Origin: Azorinus chamasolen
Lineage: Eukaryota > Mollusca > Bivalvia > Cardiida > Solecurtidae
Reading direction: 5' to 3'
NCBI GenBank assembly: GCA_963576725.1
Contig: OY755242.1
Span: forward strand, 22,751,315 to 22,815,314
Length of the DNA stretch: 64,000 bases
Shown: one piece after another, positions 18,401 through 29,224 of the stretch
How positions within the stretch are numbered: the stretch's first letter is position 1
Layout of the letters: each line of letters opens with the position of its first letter
Notes under the pieces: model-generated
Told to the model about the DNA's origin: nothing
Database searches by the model: none
Seen by the model: only the letters and a program-made list of their open reading frames with translations
Translations under genes and position numbers: made by a program

Positions 18401-21400
18401 CAATAGATTCTAATAGACGATTGCAGATGCTTGTTAGTGATACTGGGCAGTAATTACCAGGTTCCTGTTTATCGTCACTTTTGAATATTGGAGTTACATG
18501 AGCTATTTTCCAGTCTGTTGGGACAATGCCGGTTTGTATAGATTTGTTGAAAAGTACTGACAATGGCTCACTAACATAGTCACAAATTTCAATTATTGAT
18601 TTATTGTGAATACCATCAGGGCTCGGGGCTTTTGCAGATTTCAAGTTCCTTATTTTCTTGCTGACAATTTCAGGTGTAATTTCAACAGTAATGAGATCAT
18701 CCATTGGGTTTCTCGAGCTTAATGTCGGGATATTTTTCATGCATTCTTCTGTAAAAACACTACTGAAGAAATTGTTTAAAATATCGGCCTTTGCCTTTGG
18801 ATCACCCGTAGATTGCCCCTCCCCATTTTTAAGATACCCTATTTGGTCCTTTGTTTTTGTATTACTCCTAACATAGCTCCAAAAGATTTTTGGTTCATTT
18901 TTAGCTCACCAGAGCACTTTTGTGCTCAGGGTGAGCTTTAGTGATCGCCTGAGTCAGTCGGTGTGCGTCGTCTGTCGTCGGGCGATCAACCTTTAAACCT
19001 TTTCAACCTTTAAAAATCTTCTCCTGAATCTACTGGGTTCTCGGCTTTCATCTTTGGTACATAGCATCATCTGTAGGTTCTCTACAAACGTTATATAGAT
19101 TATGCCCCTGGGGTCAAAATCAAAATTGGCCTCGCCCCAGGGCTGCCTTGTTTTCTACAGAAACATGTAGTAAAACTTTGAAAATCTTCTCCTGAAACTT
19201 GAAAGATCTCAGCTTTCATATTTGGCACATAGCAATAATAAATGATAGCATCATGTTTAGGTCCTCTACAAAAGTTATATAAATTATGCCCCTGGGGTCA
19301 AAATTGGCCCCGCCCCAGGGGTGTTCTGTTTCCAATAGAAACACATAGTGAAAACTTTGAAATTCTTCTCCTCTGAAACTAGAAAATTCTCAGCTTTCAT
19401 GTTTGGCACATGACTTCAACTTCAGGTCTTCTACAAAAGTTATATAAATTATGCCCCTAGGGTCAAAATTGGTCCCACCCCAGGGATGGCCAATTTTTTT
19501 GTAGCTGACTGCTTAAACAGCCCATGGGATCACTAGTTATGCATAGGAAAAACTTTAAAAATCTTCTTGTCAGAAACTAGTCAAACTACATGTTCCAGAG
19601 CTTAGATATTTGGTGTATAGATTTACTTAGCATACCTTTATGAGTTTTATAAGTATCATAGTTCTGGGGTTAAAATTGGCCCTGCCCTGTGTGTATAGAC
19701 TTCTTCACATCAGAAACTACATTCTAAAGGTTTCCCCTTAACTAGCTAGCCAGTGAGAGTATTACGTAATCACCTCATATGCTCTAGCATTCTTTTAATT
19801 TCTTTAAGTACTGTACAACATGTCTGCTTCGGAATTGTTGTCTGCTTGTTTAAGTTTGTTCATACTGTTTTTAATACATATCAATCTTACAATTAACTCT
19901 CTTGTACAAACCACATATGAAGTTACCGGTACATATGCATCAGATCAGAATCCAAACTGTGTGCTAATTTCAGTCAAGTCATGCTCAGCAGTGAGTGATA
20001 TGGATTAACACTGAGTTTCTTTCATCTGTCAGAAATGTTGTCTGCAGAAAAATTAACACTGTAAATGGCCCTCTTGTCTATAGAAACATATAGTGAAAAC
20101 TTTGAAAATATTCTCCTCTGATTGTCTGGTGAGCGATGTCAGGGCCATTCTGGCCGTCTTGTTACATTTTTCCGTAATATATCTTTCGTAGTCTTTCTTT
20201 GCATAACGTATACTTGTAGTAGCTTTATTTCTTGCAGTAGTATAAAGTTTGTAGTTTTCGTCACTTTTACAGTTGAGATATTTGAAAATCAGGCACGTCT
20301 CTTTTTATCTATGACAGATGCAGTTATTGGATTCATCCACTTTTTTTTAAATGAATGCTTAAGACTTTGTCTTTAATGAGAATAATGAGATCACTTATTT
20401 TCCTTGAGAACAAATGCCACATTCGTTGATATTTTCGGTTTAATCCATGCCCCAATTATGGTTTACAAAGGCCTCCCTCATAGCACTATAGTCACATTTG
20501 AAAAAGTTTAGTCTGGGAGGACCGCTCTCCACATTTGGTGTGTAACACATCAGCTTAAAATTAACGACACTGTGATCACTTGCGCCAATTCTGGGAAGAA
20601 ATTCCAAACCTTCAACCATTCCCTCTTCGTTTGTGAAAATCAAGTCTAGTACACTCTCCCTTTGGTTATGCCTAAACCTTGTTGGGTGCTTTACATGTTG
20701 GGTTAGGCCCTTTCTAAAAAGATTGTTGCCTCATGGTCAATAGTGACTGTAGTGGTTAGGTCTTCCCAGTCTATTTCTTTAAAATTGAGGTCTCCCGCAA
20801 TATGTGAATAATGACCACCTGAAGTTGCCTTCATAATCTGATTTAATGCATTGTTATTTTCAGGGCTGCTGTTTGGACTTCGGTAGATAGCTCCAATTTG
20901 TAGTTTGTCTCTTGTATTTAATTTATTATTCAAATTGATTCCCCGAAATTACATTGCACCAGTTGAATACGGTTTGCTTGAAGGGACTTGTGTATGTGTC
21001 CGAGTTCGAAAGTTGGTCACTTGGGGTTAAAAACTAGGTCACTATGTTAAATAGTAGGAAAACCTTGTGAACACTCTAGAGGTCACATTTTTAGCCAAAT
21101 TTTCATGAAACTTGGTCAGAGTGATTGTCCTAAAAAAATCTCAGACGAGTTTGAAAGTGGGTCATGTGCGGTCAAAAACTAGGTCACTAGGTCAAATAGT
21201 AGAAAACCTTGTGAACAATCTAGAGGTCACATTTGTGGCCGAATCTTCATGAAACTTTTATCTAAATGATTATTTTGAAAAAATCTCGGACGAGTTTGAA
21301 AGTAGGTTACATAGGATTAATAACTGGGTCAAATAGTAGGAAAACCTTGAGAGCACTCTAGAAGTCACATTATTAGCCCAATCTTCATGAAACTTAGTCC

Positions 21401-24400
21401 GAATGATTGTCCTAATAAAATCTCAGACGAGTTTGAAAGTGGGTCATGTGCGGTCAAAAACTAGGTCACTAGGTCAAATAATAGAAAAACCTCGTGAACA
21501 CTCCAGAGGTCACATTTGTGGCTGAATCTTCATGAACCTTTATCAGAATGATTTTGATAAAATCTCTGACAAGTTTGAAAGTGTGTCACATGGAGTAAAA
21601 AACTAGTTCACTAGGTCAAACAGTAGAAAAACCTTGTGAACACTCTAGTGGTCACATTTATTGTCCAATCTTCATGAAACTTGGTCAGAATGATTGTCTT
21701 GATAAAATCTGGGAAGAGACTGAAAGTGGGTAATGTGGGAAGAAAAACTAGGTCACCAAGTCAAATAGTAGGAAAACGTGAACACTCTAGCGGTCACATT
21801 TTTACCCAAATTTTCATGAAACTTTATCAGAATGATTGTTTTGATAAAATCTTGGAAGATTTTGAAAGTGGGTCACATGGGTTAAAAAAATAGGTCACTA
21901 GATTAAACAGTAGAAAAATCTTGTGAACAATCTAGTGGTCACATTTTATGTCTAATCTTCATGAAACTTGGTCATAATGACAGTCTTGATAAAATCTAGG
22001 CCATGGTAGAAAATTGGGCATGCTGTGTTATAAACTAGGTCACTAGGTCAAATAGTAGGAAAGCCTTGTGAACACTCTAGAGGTCACATTTTAGAAAAAT
22101 ATTGTTTACACTCCAGCGGCCACATTTTTAGCCCAATCTTCCTCAGACTTGCTCAGAATGTTTGTCTTGGTGATATCAAGGTTGAGTTTGATCATGGGTG
22201 GAGTTGAATAGGTCAAATCTTAGAAAAATCACTCTAGAGGACACATTTTTAGCCCAAGCTTCATTGGTCAGAATGATTGTCTTGATAAAATCAATATTCT
22301 AAATCTTAGAAAATCTTGTTCTACAGAACCACTACTCATGATCCACTATCATTATCGTTCAAATATTGTCCCTTAGGTCAATATTGGCGACACCCAGGGG
22401 CTACCCAGCTATAATCTTAAATCTATGATAATCAGGTGAGCGATTAAGGGCCATCTGACCCTCTTGTTTACATAGTTGTCACAGTTTGTTAATAGAACAG
22501 GTATAGAACATTGTTTATTTACATCTTTAAAAACATAGTTAAAACTATTTTGGAAAGGGGTCGCAGTGGTCCGTCATTTCTGAACCGCCACTGGCACCTC
22601 TAACTTTCACTATGCGGAACCCTCTATGTCTGTTTCTCCTTTCTCTATACGCTCATTAAATTGATCTTAAGCTAGTTGCAGTTTCTCTTTATATTCATTT
22701 CTCTGTGTACTAGTCAGATCCCGTGCAATGAATATGCTCTTTAGCTCACTATCTCCTGCTAATTTTTTTACTGTTGTAAGGACTGATCTCCTTTGTGATT
22801 TCATTGCAAAGCGAATTTTCAAGGGTCTATTTACAGTTTCCTGTCCTTTTCTTGGACAGAGTCTTATTACAGACACTATTTGGGCACTTTCCACACCCCC
22901 TTGTTTACAGACTTTTTGGACTACATGTATGTCCCTGTCATGCTCGATTCATTCGCTTGCAACGTTTCATGTCACTCTCTGGTACTTTGAAGAAGATCAA
23001 ATTATCTGCACATTTGTCAATTTCGTCTTTTTCCCTTACTTTATTCTCAAATTCTTTGAGCAGCTCAGTTTTGAGGCCATTTGTTAACTTTTGCACTTCA
23101 TCTGATACTGTTGTTATGCCCCCGTGACGACAGTCAGGGGGCATTATGTTTTGCACCTGTCTGTCTGTCTGTCTGTGCATCACGGTTTGCTATAAAGTAT
23201 TATATGTCAGTAATTTCTACACTTATACACATGAAACTTCACATATACATCAATTACCATCTGCTATCATTTGGTACCCCACCATGCTGCCTGCAAGCAC
23301 AAGGTGAAGGTCAAATGACTTGGAAATTTTATGTGCAGTTGGTTGTCACATTTACCTGCAGTTGGTTGTCACAGGTTTTCATTGTCTTATTACTCCCTAA
23401 CCACTGTAGCTATTGCCATGGAATTGCATATACACATTAAACACCATCCATACTTTCATTGCGCACCAAGCCCATGCTGCCAGCAAGCCCAAGACCAAGG
23501 TCAAATGACTTGGAAGTTTTACGTGCAGTTGGTTGTCACAGTTTTTTCATTGTCTTGTATCTCCCTAACCACTGTAGCTATTCGCATGGAATTGCATATA
23601 CACATTAAATACCATCTATACTTTCATTGCACACCTAACCAATGCTGCCCACAAGCCCAATGTCAAGGTCAAATGACTTAGGAATTACTTGGAAATTTTA
23701 GGTGCAGTTGGTTGTCACAGTTTTTTCGTTGTCTTATATCTCCCTAACCACTGTAGCTATTCGCATGGAATTGCATATACACATTAAATACCATCTATAC
23801 TTTCATTGCACACCCAACCCATGCTTCCCTAAAGCCCAATGTCACTGTCAAATGGCTTAGGAAGTTGGTTGTCACAGTTTTTTCATCGTCTTATATCTCA
23901 CTAACTGCTATAGCTTTTGGCATGGAAATGCATATACACATTAAACACCATCCATACTTTCATTATGCACCCAGCCCATGCTTTAATTTCCTCAACGCCT
24001 TTGCTTATTTTTCTCAATGTAGGGAGCGTTCTGAGACATACTTGGCATACATACATGCAACAATTGTTGTTTTCATCTGTCATGCCTTTGTAGACCGCTG
24101 TGAATAACCCCGTACACTTTATACAGGTCCACCCTCTGCACATATTGCACTCTAGGGCTTGGCTATCTGTATCAAGCCCTTTGTTACATTTTAAGCATTG
24201 TATTTTGGGCCTGCGGCTATTTGATCTCTGTCATTTCTGGACCTAGAGTCCTTTCTTGAATTCCTATTAGCTGACATTCTATTTACGATTCCCTCTGTGA
24301 TATGTCACATAAACTGTTTGTAAGGTGCGAGGCAATCCTCACAACCTTAAAAAATTAACTTAGTCCTGATGGTATCAGGCGCGGATTTAGAGAGGGCGGA

Positions 24401-27400
24401 GCCGGCGTACACCCGCCCTAAAATTGCACAAACAAACTTTTTTTTTAGTAATATTCTAGATCTACTAAAAATCAATAAAACAGTGATTTAATATGACTTT
24501 TGTATTTCCCTCATCCAATTACGCTCTTTTTCAAAACACAGTTGTGTTGGAAGTTTTCTTCAAAATATTTTAGTTTTTATTATACTTGGCATTTTTTTGT
24601 ATTACGCATGTGCGTATTGGGCGCTACGCCCTTGCAAAATACAAGGAACTCCTTTTAAAAAATGTAATACCGCTTGGGGGCGTTTATAAGAGATAATACG
24701 GTATGTTATGAAGTACAGATCCATTTATGTGGGTAAGCATAATTATATTCATTCTCTGTGTTTTTTCCTGGAAGTTATATGTAAAACTTGGTATAAGGAG
24801 AACTATTTTCTTTTCTCCAGAGTATCAGTCTGTCCGATGCATGGGAGCACCGGGTCTTGGAGAAGTTATGGTGCAGCCAAGCTTTGAGGAACGTGTGGCC
24901 ATCTCAGGTGCATCCATGGACAATATGCCATCCCCAGAAGGTGACTACCTTACAGAATTCAACAAAAGGCAGAAGAAGCACAATCTCCATCTGCTAGGAG
25001 CTGTTGCCTTTTTCCTTGGTACCTGTGTTATAGTAAGTGCATTTAATTTTATGGAGGGTTTCATTACTATACAGGTACCGCCTTCCTTAACCTGTAACCC
25101 TTTTTCTCATGAATATTCTTGTTAGATATGACATCATGAATATTTATTATCAGATTTTTTTATAATAGTACATGTAAATGAATTGTTAGTTTGGGTAGAA
25201 ATTGTAGAATCAGATCTATTTGATTTAATAAATACCGGTAAACAGCAGACCCTATTCAAATGACTTCTACAGGGGCCAACTGATCTGGGTCTACTCTGTT
25301 TGCAATTTTTAGTACAAAAAGTCGTCTCTCTGGGGGGAAATAATTTTAACCCTTTCCCTTATATAAACATGTTTTCACGCATTTGCAAACAGAGTAGACC
25401 CAGATCAGACGGCTCCTAGAGGAGCCGTCTGATCAGGGTCTGCTCTGTTTGCTAATAGAATTTGATAGATCTGTTTCTTTGCTTTCTAAAATGTCTTCAA
25501 TGTTACACCTTCCATATTTCTTTATGACTATTTTCTTAATGAATATTCAGTAGGTATTGAAATTTGTAATAAACATAGAACAGGGAAAGGGTTAAAACTC
25601 TTCACTTCATGAAAATTTAAAAGAGTAAGAAATGTAATGTAATGTATTTACATAAACCCATATCCACTAAAGCTATTTTTAGACCTAACCTCTTTGAAAA
25701 AGTCTACCCAAAAGGAGCATTTGCTAGAGAAAAGAAAATATTTAGTATTGAAACCATTCTGATAAATACAGCATTTGCTCCTGGAGCAAATGCTCTATTT
25801 ATCAGAATGGTTTTAAAAAGTGACTTTTACAGAGGCGTCAAAAGGCGTCAATATGTGGGAATGGGTTAAATACATTGAATTTTGTAGATAATTTTTGTAA
25901 TGGTGTATGAACATAGGAGTTTATTGGTAAGGCAGAAAGTATAGTATCATATTTATATTATTCCTTAAAGGCAAACAGAGCAGATCCTGATCAGACCACT
26001 CCTTCAGGAGCTGTCTAATCTGGGTCTACTCTGATTGCAAAGGTGTATACATCAACCTGAGCCAAGTCTGACCTGAGTCTACTCTGTTTACAGGGGCCTG
26101 AACAGGTGTTTTTAAGAAGGAAAAAGTTAAATCAGCTTAATGGCACAGTATGGCATTAGACCAGCATTTGAGACCAGCAATCATTGTCAGATAACACAAG
26201 TTGTTGGTTAATTCAGGTGTCTGATAATCACCTTTACTTCATGTGCCACCGGCCACGTGGCTCAGTGGTAGAGCATTAAGTACTTGAATATGCTTTATAC
26301 AGCTTTCATATTCAAGCAGTGACAAGGTAAAATTGGCCTTATCATTATTCAAACAGTTCAGAAACAGATCAGCAACCGCATCACCAATGCAACGCCCAAT
26401 CCGGATATGTAATGATTCACTACATTAGAATAAACTGTATACAAAGTACAACTAATGCAAAAAGTAGACTGGATCAGATGCTGAGGCGGCAGCCAGTCTA
26501 AGTCTAGGCACATTTCCCCTTGCTGTGGCTCATTCAGTACCTGTCAGTCTGTCTGTCACACTTTTTTAGCTCCACTTTTTCAAAAAGTGCAGCTATTGTC
26601 ATGACCCTCGCGTCAGCGCTGGTTAACCTTTTCGTTAAGGTCTGTTTCTCAGAAATCATCAAAGATATTTGGTTCACATTTGGTATGCATGTTTACTATC
26701 ACAAGGGGAACCCATTTCACAAGGGAAAGTACGGTAACCCTAAAATTAATTAGTGATATCAGGGCCATTCTGACCCTCTTATTTCATTGTCTTATATCTC
26801 ACTAACCACAATAGCCATTGGCATGGATTGCATATACACATTAAACACTATCCATACTTTCATTTCGCACCCAGCCCATGCTGCCCGCAAGCCCAAGGTC
26901 AAGGTCAAATGACTTAGGAATTTTATGTGCAGTTAGGCAAACACCACCACAGGGGCATTGCTGTGTCTTACAGACACAACTTTCTAGTTTAATTTTTTTT
27001 TATTCTTACAATTCTGCCAGAAGGTGACACATGTGTTCCTCTGAACACTCTTGTTTTTACCATTTTGTGACATAATTATTAAATACCTCAGCAGACTTGT
27101 CTGAGGGTGTATACTGGAATCACCCTGTCGGGCGGTTGGTCCGTCCCTCTGCATTTGAACATGGATAGTTGGTGTCGCGAACTCCTCTTTCAGTTTTAAA
27201 TTCATTGAATTTATATTTCGTATACATGATAACCATAAATGGTAGATGTGCAAGATGCAAATTTCATGTGTTTAGCGCTGGGCATTGCAGAATTATCTCC
27301 CCTTGAACTTTGAGTATTTTTTGTCATTTTTATGCCCCCCAATGGCGGGCATTTTGTATAGTAATCGCATTGTCCGTCTGTACTTCCATCTATCCGTCCA

Positions 27401-28849
27401 TCCATCCCAAATTTTAACTGAATGGATTTCAAAATAAGCTGGCACAAATGTTCACCACACAAAGACGATGTGTATTGTTCAGCTCCCTGGTCCATGGGTC
27501 AAAGGTCCAGGTCATCCTTCAGGGTCAAAGGTCAGGGCATAGTGTTTCACAAACACATCTTGTTGTATTAAACATAGTTGGTGTCGTGAACTCCTCCGTC
27601 AGTTTGAAAGCTGTTGAATTAGTACTTGCCATACATAATAACCACAAACAGTAGATGTACAAGATAAATTTTCATGTGTTAAGTTTAGGCATTGCAGAAT
27701 TATCCCCCCTTGAACTTTTAGTGTTTTTGTCATTTGGTACTGTAACATGGATAGTTGGTGTCGCAAACTCCTCCTTCAATTTGATAGTTATTAAATTTAT
27801 ATTTGGCATGCATAATACTGAGTCATAATAGTAGATGTACAGGACACAATGTTCTGGTGTTTAACTACAGACTTTGCAGAAATATTTCCCCTTTGAGTAT
27901 TTTTGTCATTTGGTCCTGTAACATGGGTAGTTGGTGTCACAAACTTGGATTTGCAATCAAGACTGCCTTGCAGCAGTATTCATCACCTATAGTGATAGCT
28001 CTAAATTTTACTGTGTCGCCTGTATATGTGTGTACATAATACATGTAGATGATACAGAGCTTCATTTAAAACTTTACCTGATACAGATAACTTTTGATTT
28101 CTTTGCAAACATAGTAGACCCAGATCAGACAGCTTCTGTAGGAGCCATCTAATCAGGGTCTTCTCTGTCTGCTTATGGAATTATATCGAACAGATTCTTT
28201 AGCTTCTACCATGGCCGAAAAATCATGTGTTTATAATTGCCATATACATGTACATGTATACACAAGTTTACCCTTGTAAAAAACCCAGCTAATACATATT
28301 CATGGTGTCATTATCTCTTACATGAATATTCATCAGGTAAAGGGTTTAGAGACCTGTGTAGTTTTTGCAATATTATCTACATTCCTGTGCCAATCTGTAC
28401 ATACAGAGACATGAGACAGTTGGACTGAAGAGTACAATGACAATTGATATACAGAGCTGAGAGGAATCTCGATAAAGGTGCATACACAAAATGTGTTATC
28501 ATCATTTCTCCTCCAGTGTAGTGACCACCTTTTAGAATCATCTCCAAGAGAAGAATCTAAAAAGTGATCACAACATAGGGTTTAGTGGAGAAATAAAGGA
28601 GCTATTTTTTGAAAATGTTTTAATTTATATATCTTATATATATAGGCCTGATATACAAATAATAATAACCAATTTTTGTCTCTTTTCCAGGGTTACCAAT
28701 ATGATGTTTTCGACATGGGTCTTACCAAACCTGACATACCTCCAATCAATATTTACGACCATGTTCCAGAACACGATTATGAGGCAGACAAGGAAATCTT
28801 GCAGGAAATGGCTGCAGCCATCAAGGCATTTAAGAGCAAGGAGGAATGA
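12426..28849 (+). CDS. Small mitochondrial inner-membrane protein, 139 aa, three exons
   Basis: Exons 12426-12474, 24821-25032 and 28691-28849 join in frame: the split codon C|AG forms at the first junction, and the second junction is phase 0. Both introns start GTAAGT and end in TTCTCCAG or TTTTCCAG. The protein starts MMLIPRTLTRLSRQAI, basic and hydroxylated with no acid, like a mitochondrial presequence. About residues 45-65 include the stretch MPSPEGDYLTEFNKRQKKHN, followed by one membrane span (LLGAVAFFLGTCVI) and a roughly 50-residue acidic-then-charged tail ending KAFKSKEE. The layout suggests a small respiratory-chain accessory or assembly protein. The P-x-P-x-G...KRQ-x3-N block before the span recalls the insect deltamethrin-resistance/prag01-type family, but this rests on memory only. 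AATAAA at 28937 is a likely poly(A) signal. The gene is certain in outline; its name is not. Confidence 0.85.
13135..15888. mobile_element. Possible DNA transposon ends enclosing a tandem-core element
   Basis: TATACTGGACTCTGGAGCTC, then CGTTATAACGCGG recurs inverted at the right as CCGCGGTATAACATAGCTCT, then GGACAGTGTATA. No transposase is visible. Most of the inside is the repeat at 13851-15748. Confidence 0.5.
13851..15748 (+). repeat. Tandem-core element, ~165-bp units with higher-order period ~659 bp
   Basis: It starts TTTTTATCCCCCACCGCATA and ends with the complement-like GCGGTGGGGGATATAG. TCCG/TCTG microsatellite at 13898-13938. About ten units contain GTGTCCGCTCCATATCTTCT and GGCTCAAGGTCAAGGTCACA. 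The block at 14341 recurs 659 bp later almost unchanged, so four units are copied together. Confidence 0.88.
16128..16560 (-). pseudogene. CR1-like LINE RT, extreme C-terminus
   Basis: The minus frame encodes LNLGLRFLRLPTLSYRRERN, DVIQVHKILNNLDK, HSQKLAKSHRRLNVRHKSFS and RVINVWNSLSEECVQ, the conserved end of CR1/RTE-like ORF2 proteins. At about 16560 the sequence flips to plus-strand LINE sequence. Confidence 0.85.
16561..16735 (+). pseudogene. Inverted LINE RT fragment
   Basis: The plus-strand frame HLGHKNAKHQYTMLDSESGV, then VDEEKDLGVIFQSDLKFSIH is nearly identical to the minus-strand copy at 17740-17885. With the neighbouring minus-strand C-terminus it forms a head-to-head junction, either by twin-priming inversion or by assembly error. 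Confidence 0.8.
17142..17341. other. Assembly gap, 200 N
   Basis: Exactly 200 undetermined bases. LINE fragments in both orientations lie on each side, which probably caused the break. Confidence 1.
17342..17990 (-). pseudogene. CR1-like LINE RT, thumb/C-terminal part, rearranged
   Basis: The minus-strand frame includes HGHKNAKHQYTMLDSESGVR and EEKDLGVIFQSDL (17740-17850), then, past an inverted copy, HIAKCVNKANRMIGIIRRTF and DKETFLTLYKTMI (17510-17620), and TTKLVKEIKDLPYEERLRFL next to the gap. The adjoining 17636-17735 is the same DLGVIFQSDL segment in reverse orientation, so this part is a local palindrome. Confidence 0.8.
17636..17825. repeat. Near-perfect ~190-bp palindrome of LINE sequence
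   Basis: TATACAATGCTAGATAGC at 17636 recurs inverted at the right end, with the centre at about 17731 (CTTAATAAG). The arms are about 90 bp with a handful of mismatches and encode the same RT segment on opposite strands. Confidence 0.9.
18012..18900 (-). pseudogene. CR1-like LINE reverse transcriptase, N-terminal and central part
   Basis: Reading right to left: PKIFWSYVRSNTKTKDQIGY, then SAKAPSPDGIHNKSI, WKIAHVTPIFKSDDKQEPGN, HQFGFRSGHLCVTQ and ISGIPQGSVLGPTLFLIFIN, the standard non-LTR RT blocks. The frame stops at 18012, and the active-site piece KIFADDTKIYP continues in another frame at about 17960-18005. It has been broken by frameshift, and at 18902 by an inserted repeat. Its 5' continuation (WMNPITASVIDKKRRA..., RYAKKDYERYITEKC) resumes at 20164-20360. 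Confidence 0.9.
18902..20163. repeat. Tandem-core element inserted in the LINE RT
   Basis: TTAGCTCACCAGAGCACTTT start and GTGAGCGATGTCAGGGCCAT end. Internal units of about 170 bp contain AGCTTTCATATTTGGCACAT. The LINE frame resumes immediately beyond. Confidence 0.82.
20440..20945 (-). pseudogene. CR1-like LINE endonuclease domain remnant
   Basis: The minus frames encode KLQIGAIYRSPNSSPENNNA, GGHYSHIAGDLNFKEIDWED (the GDLN-x3-IDW of APE-type endonucleases) and LEFLPRIGASDHSVVNFKLM (the SDH catalytic motif). The two stretches are out of frame. The N-terminal part is missing where another repeat begins at about 20945. Confidence 0.88.
20945..22468. repeat. Tandem-core element between LINE ORF1 and endonuclease
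   Basis: About nine units of about 150 bp contain ACTAGGTCACTAGGTCAAAT and GAACACTCTAGAGGTCACAT. It ends AGGTGAGCGATTAAGGGCCA, the same terminus as the preceding element. Left limit approximate. Confidence 0.82.
22660..23112 (-). pseudogene. CR1-like LINE ORF1, C-terminal part
   Basis: Minus frames: TTVSDEVQKLTNGLKTELLK, EKDEIDKCADNLIFFKVPES (coiled coil followed by the start of an RRM-like region) and, in another frame, ELKSIFIARDLTSTQRNEYK, the hallmark of LINE ORF1 proteins. Frameshifts and a repeat at 23113 interrupt it. Past 22660 the remnant SIPVLLTNCDNYVN at about 22470-22510 looks like the start of ORF2. Confidence 0.82.
23113..23990. repeat. Tandem-core element in LINE ORF1
   Basis: ATGCCCCCGTGACGACAGTC start with a GGGGGCAT hairpin partner, TCTGTCTGTC microsatellite, then five units of about 170 bp with TTGCATATACACATTAAA and AAGGTCAAATGACTT. 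Confidence 0.85.
23990..24277 (-). pseudogene. CR1-like LINE ORF1, N-terminal PHD finger
   Basis: The minus strand starts MSANRNSRKDSRSRNDRD at 24277, then after a one-base shift reads QCLKC, LECNMC, WTCIKC, YVCQVC, LRTLPTLRKISKGVEEIK. The Cys pairs and the Trp before the third pair match the PHD-type finger known in CR1 ORF1. A repeat at about 23990 separates it from the coiled coil. Confidence 0.85.
24278..24820. other. Intron sequence before exon 2 of the mitochondrial gene
   Basis: It contains GGCGCGGATTTAGAGAGGGC (about 24380), the terminus of an unplaced repeat, and AT-rich sequence. No exon was found. Confidence 0.4.
24821..25032 (+). CDS. Mitochondrial-protein gene, coding exon 2
   Basis: Two bases plus 70 codons between the acceptor CTTTTCTCCAG and the donor GTAAGT. 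It encodes YQSVRCMGAPGLGEVMVQPS through most of the membrane span. Translation of the flanking intron in the same frame meets no conserved sequence. Confidence 0.88.
25093..25349. mobile_element. MITE family B copy (diverged)
   Basis: TAACCCTTTTTCTCATGAAT start and CAGCAGACCC...GGGTCTACTCTG hairpin around TTCTACAGGGGC. The right TTAA is shared with the next copy. Confidence 0.7.
25346..25595. mobile_element. MITE family B copy
   Basis: TTAACCCTTTCCCTTATATA start, GGCTCCTAGAGGAGCC centre, GGGAAAGGGTTAA end. It abuts another family B copy on each side. Confidence 0.85.
25592..26130. mobile_element. MITE family B copy split by a family A copy
   Basis: TTAAAACTCTTCACTTCATG left part; GCAAACAGAGCAGATCCTGA hairpin and AAAAAGTTAA end to the right of the family A element. 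Confidence 0.68.
25652..25869. mobile_element. MITE family A copy nested in family B
   Basis: CTATTTTTAGACCTAACCTC, compact centre GCATTTGCTCCTGGAGC, GGGAATGGGTTAA end. Confidence 0.85.
26251..26280 (+). mobile_element. 5' fragment of a tRNA-like sequence or SINE
   Basis: CCACGTGGCTCAGTGGTAGA and the following GC resemble the 5' half of a tRNA including box A. No box B follows. Confidence 0.5.
26560..26990. repeat. Fragments of two tandem-core elements
   Basis: TTAGCTCCACTTTTTCAAAA to GGGCCATTCTGACCCTCTTA, then a 3' fragment of the 23113-type element ending TTACAGACACAACTTTCTAG. Confidence 0.7.
27050..28030. repeat. Tandem-core fragments in intron 2 of the mitochondrial gene
   Basis: AGTTGGTGTCGCGAACTCCT recurs at about 27167, 27580, 27750 and 27930. 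ATGCCCCCCAATGGCGGGCA and TCCGTCTG/TCCGTCCATCC lie at about 27330-27405. Confidence 0.75.
28066..28347. mobile_element. MITE family B copy
   Basis: TTTGCAAACATAGTAGACCC hairpin with GCTTCTGTAGGAGC centre; TGAATATTCATCAGGTAAAG end. Confidence 0.75.
28465..28625. mobile_element. MITE family G copy
   Basis: CATTTCTCCTCCAGTGTAGT and GGTTTAGTGGAGAAATAAAG are inverted. Related copies are at 46065-46400 (split) and 49075-49215. Confidence 0.6.
28691..28849 (+). CDS. Mitochondrial-protein gene, coding exon 3 and stop
   Basis: The acceptor TCTCTTTTCCAG is followed by 52 codons and TGA. It encodes GYQYDVFDMGLTKPDIPPIN, then IYDHVPEHDYEADKE and an alanine/lysine-rich end. The non-repetitive composition and clean splice sites support it as coding. 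Confidence 0.88.
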   Translation, partial: GYQYDVFDMGLTKPDIPPINIYDHVPEHDYEADKEILQEMAAAIKAFKSKEE

Positions 28850-28936
28850 ACATAATTATTCTAGTTGTGTTTTCTGAACTTTTGATATACATCTGTCGAT
28901 AGAATTTGAAAAAGTGTGTGTATACATTATTGATAG

Positions 28937-28942
28937 AATAAA
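28937..28942 (+). terminator. Poly(A) signal AATAAA of the mitochondrial-protein gene
   Basis: AATAAA lies 88 bases after the TGA, and a second ATAAA-rich stretch follows within 15 bases. It is the first such hexamer in the 3' UTR. Confidence 0.6.
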
Positions 28943-29224
28943 ATTAAAATAAAAATAACAATCTCTCTTTACCTGATATATTTCTGTCCAAAAAAAATAG
29001 TATCATAGATACTTTAATTAAATATTTAGCCAGAGAAATTTGTGTATAGTCTGGACCAAAATCAAACTGCTTCTGAAGGAGCAGTTTGTTCAGAATCTAC
29101 ACTATTAGCAGTTCTATTAATTTCATTTATGAAGTTATCAAAACAGTGCTGAATTGAATTATTCAGCTTTACAAACAGCTGGATTGGGGATAATGTATCC
29201 AATATTTGAGTCTGCATACCGTAT

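Larger units (their letters stand above)
16128..24277 (-). mobile_element. CR1-like LINE, degenerate, split by later insertions
   Basis: All pieces run on the minus strand in the order ORF1 PHD, ORF1 coiled coil, ORF2 endonuclease, RT and RT C-terminus. Repeats at 23113-23990, about 20945-22468 and 18902-20163 interrupt it, and it is rearranged around the assembly gap. It lies in the first intron of the mitochondrial-protein gene, antisense to it. Confidence 0.85.
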
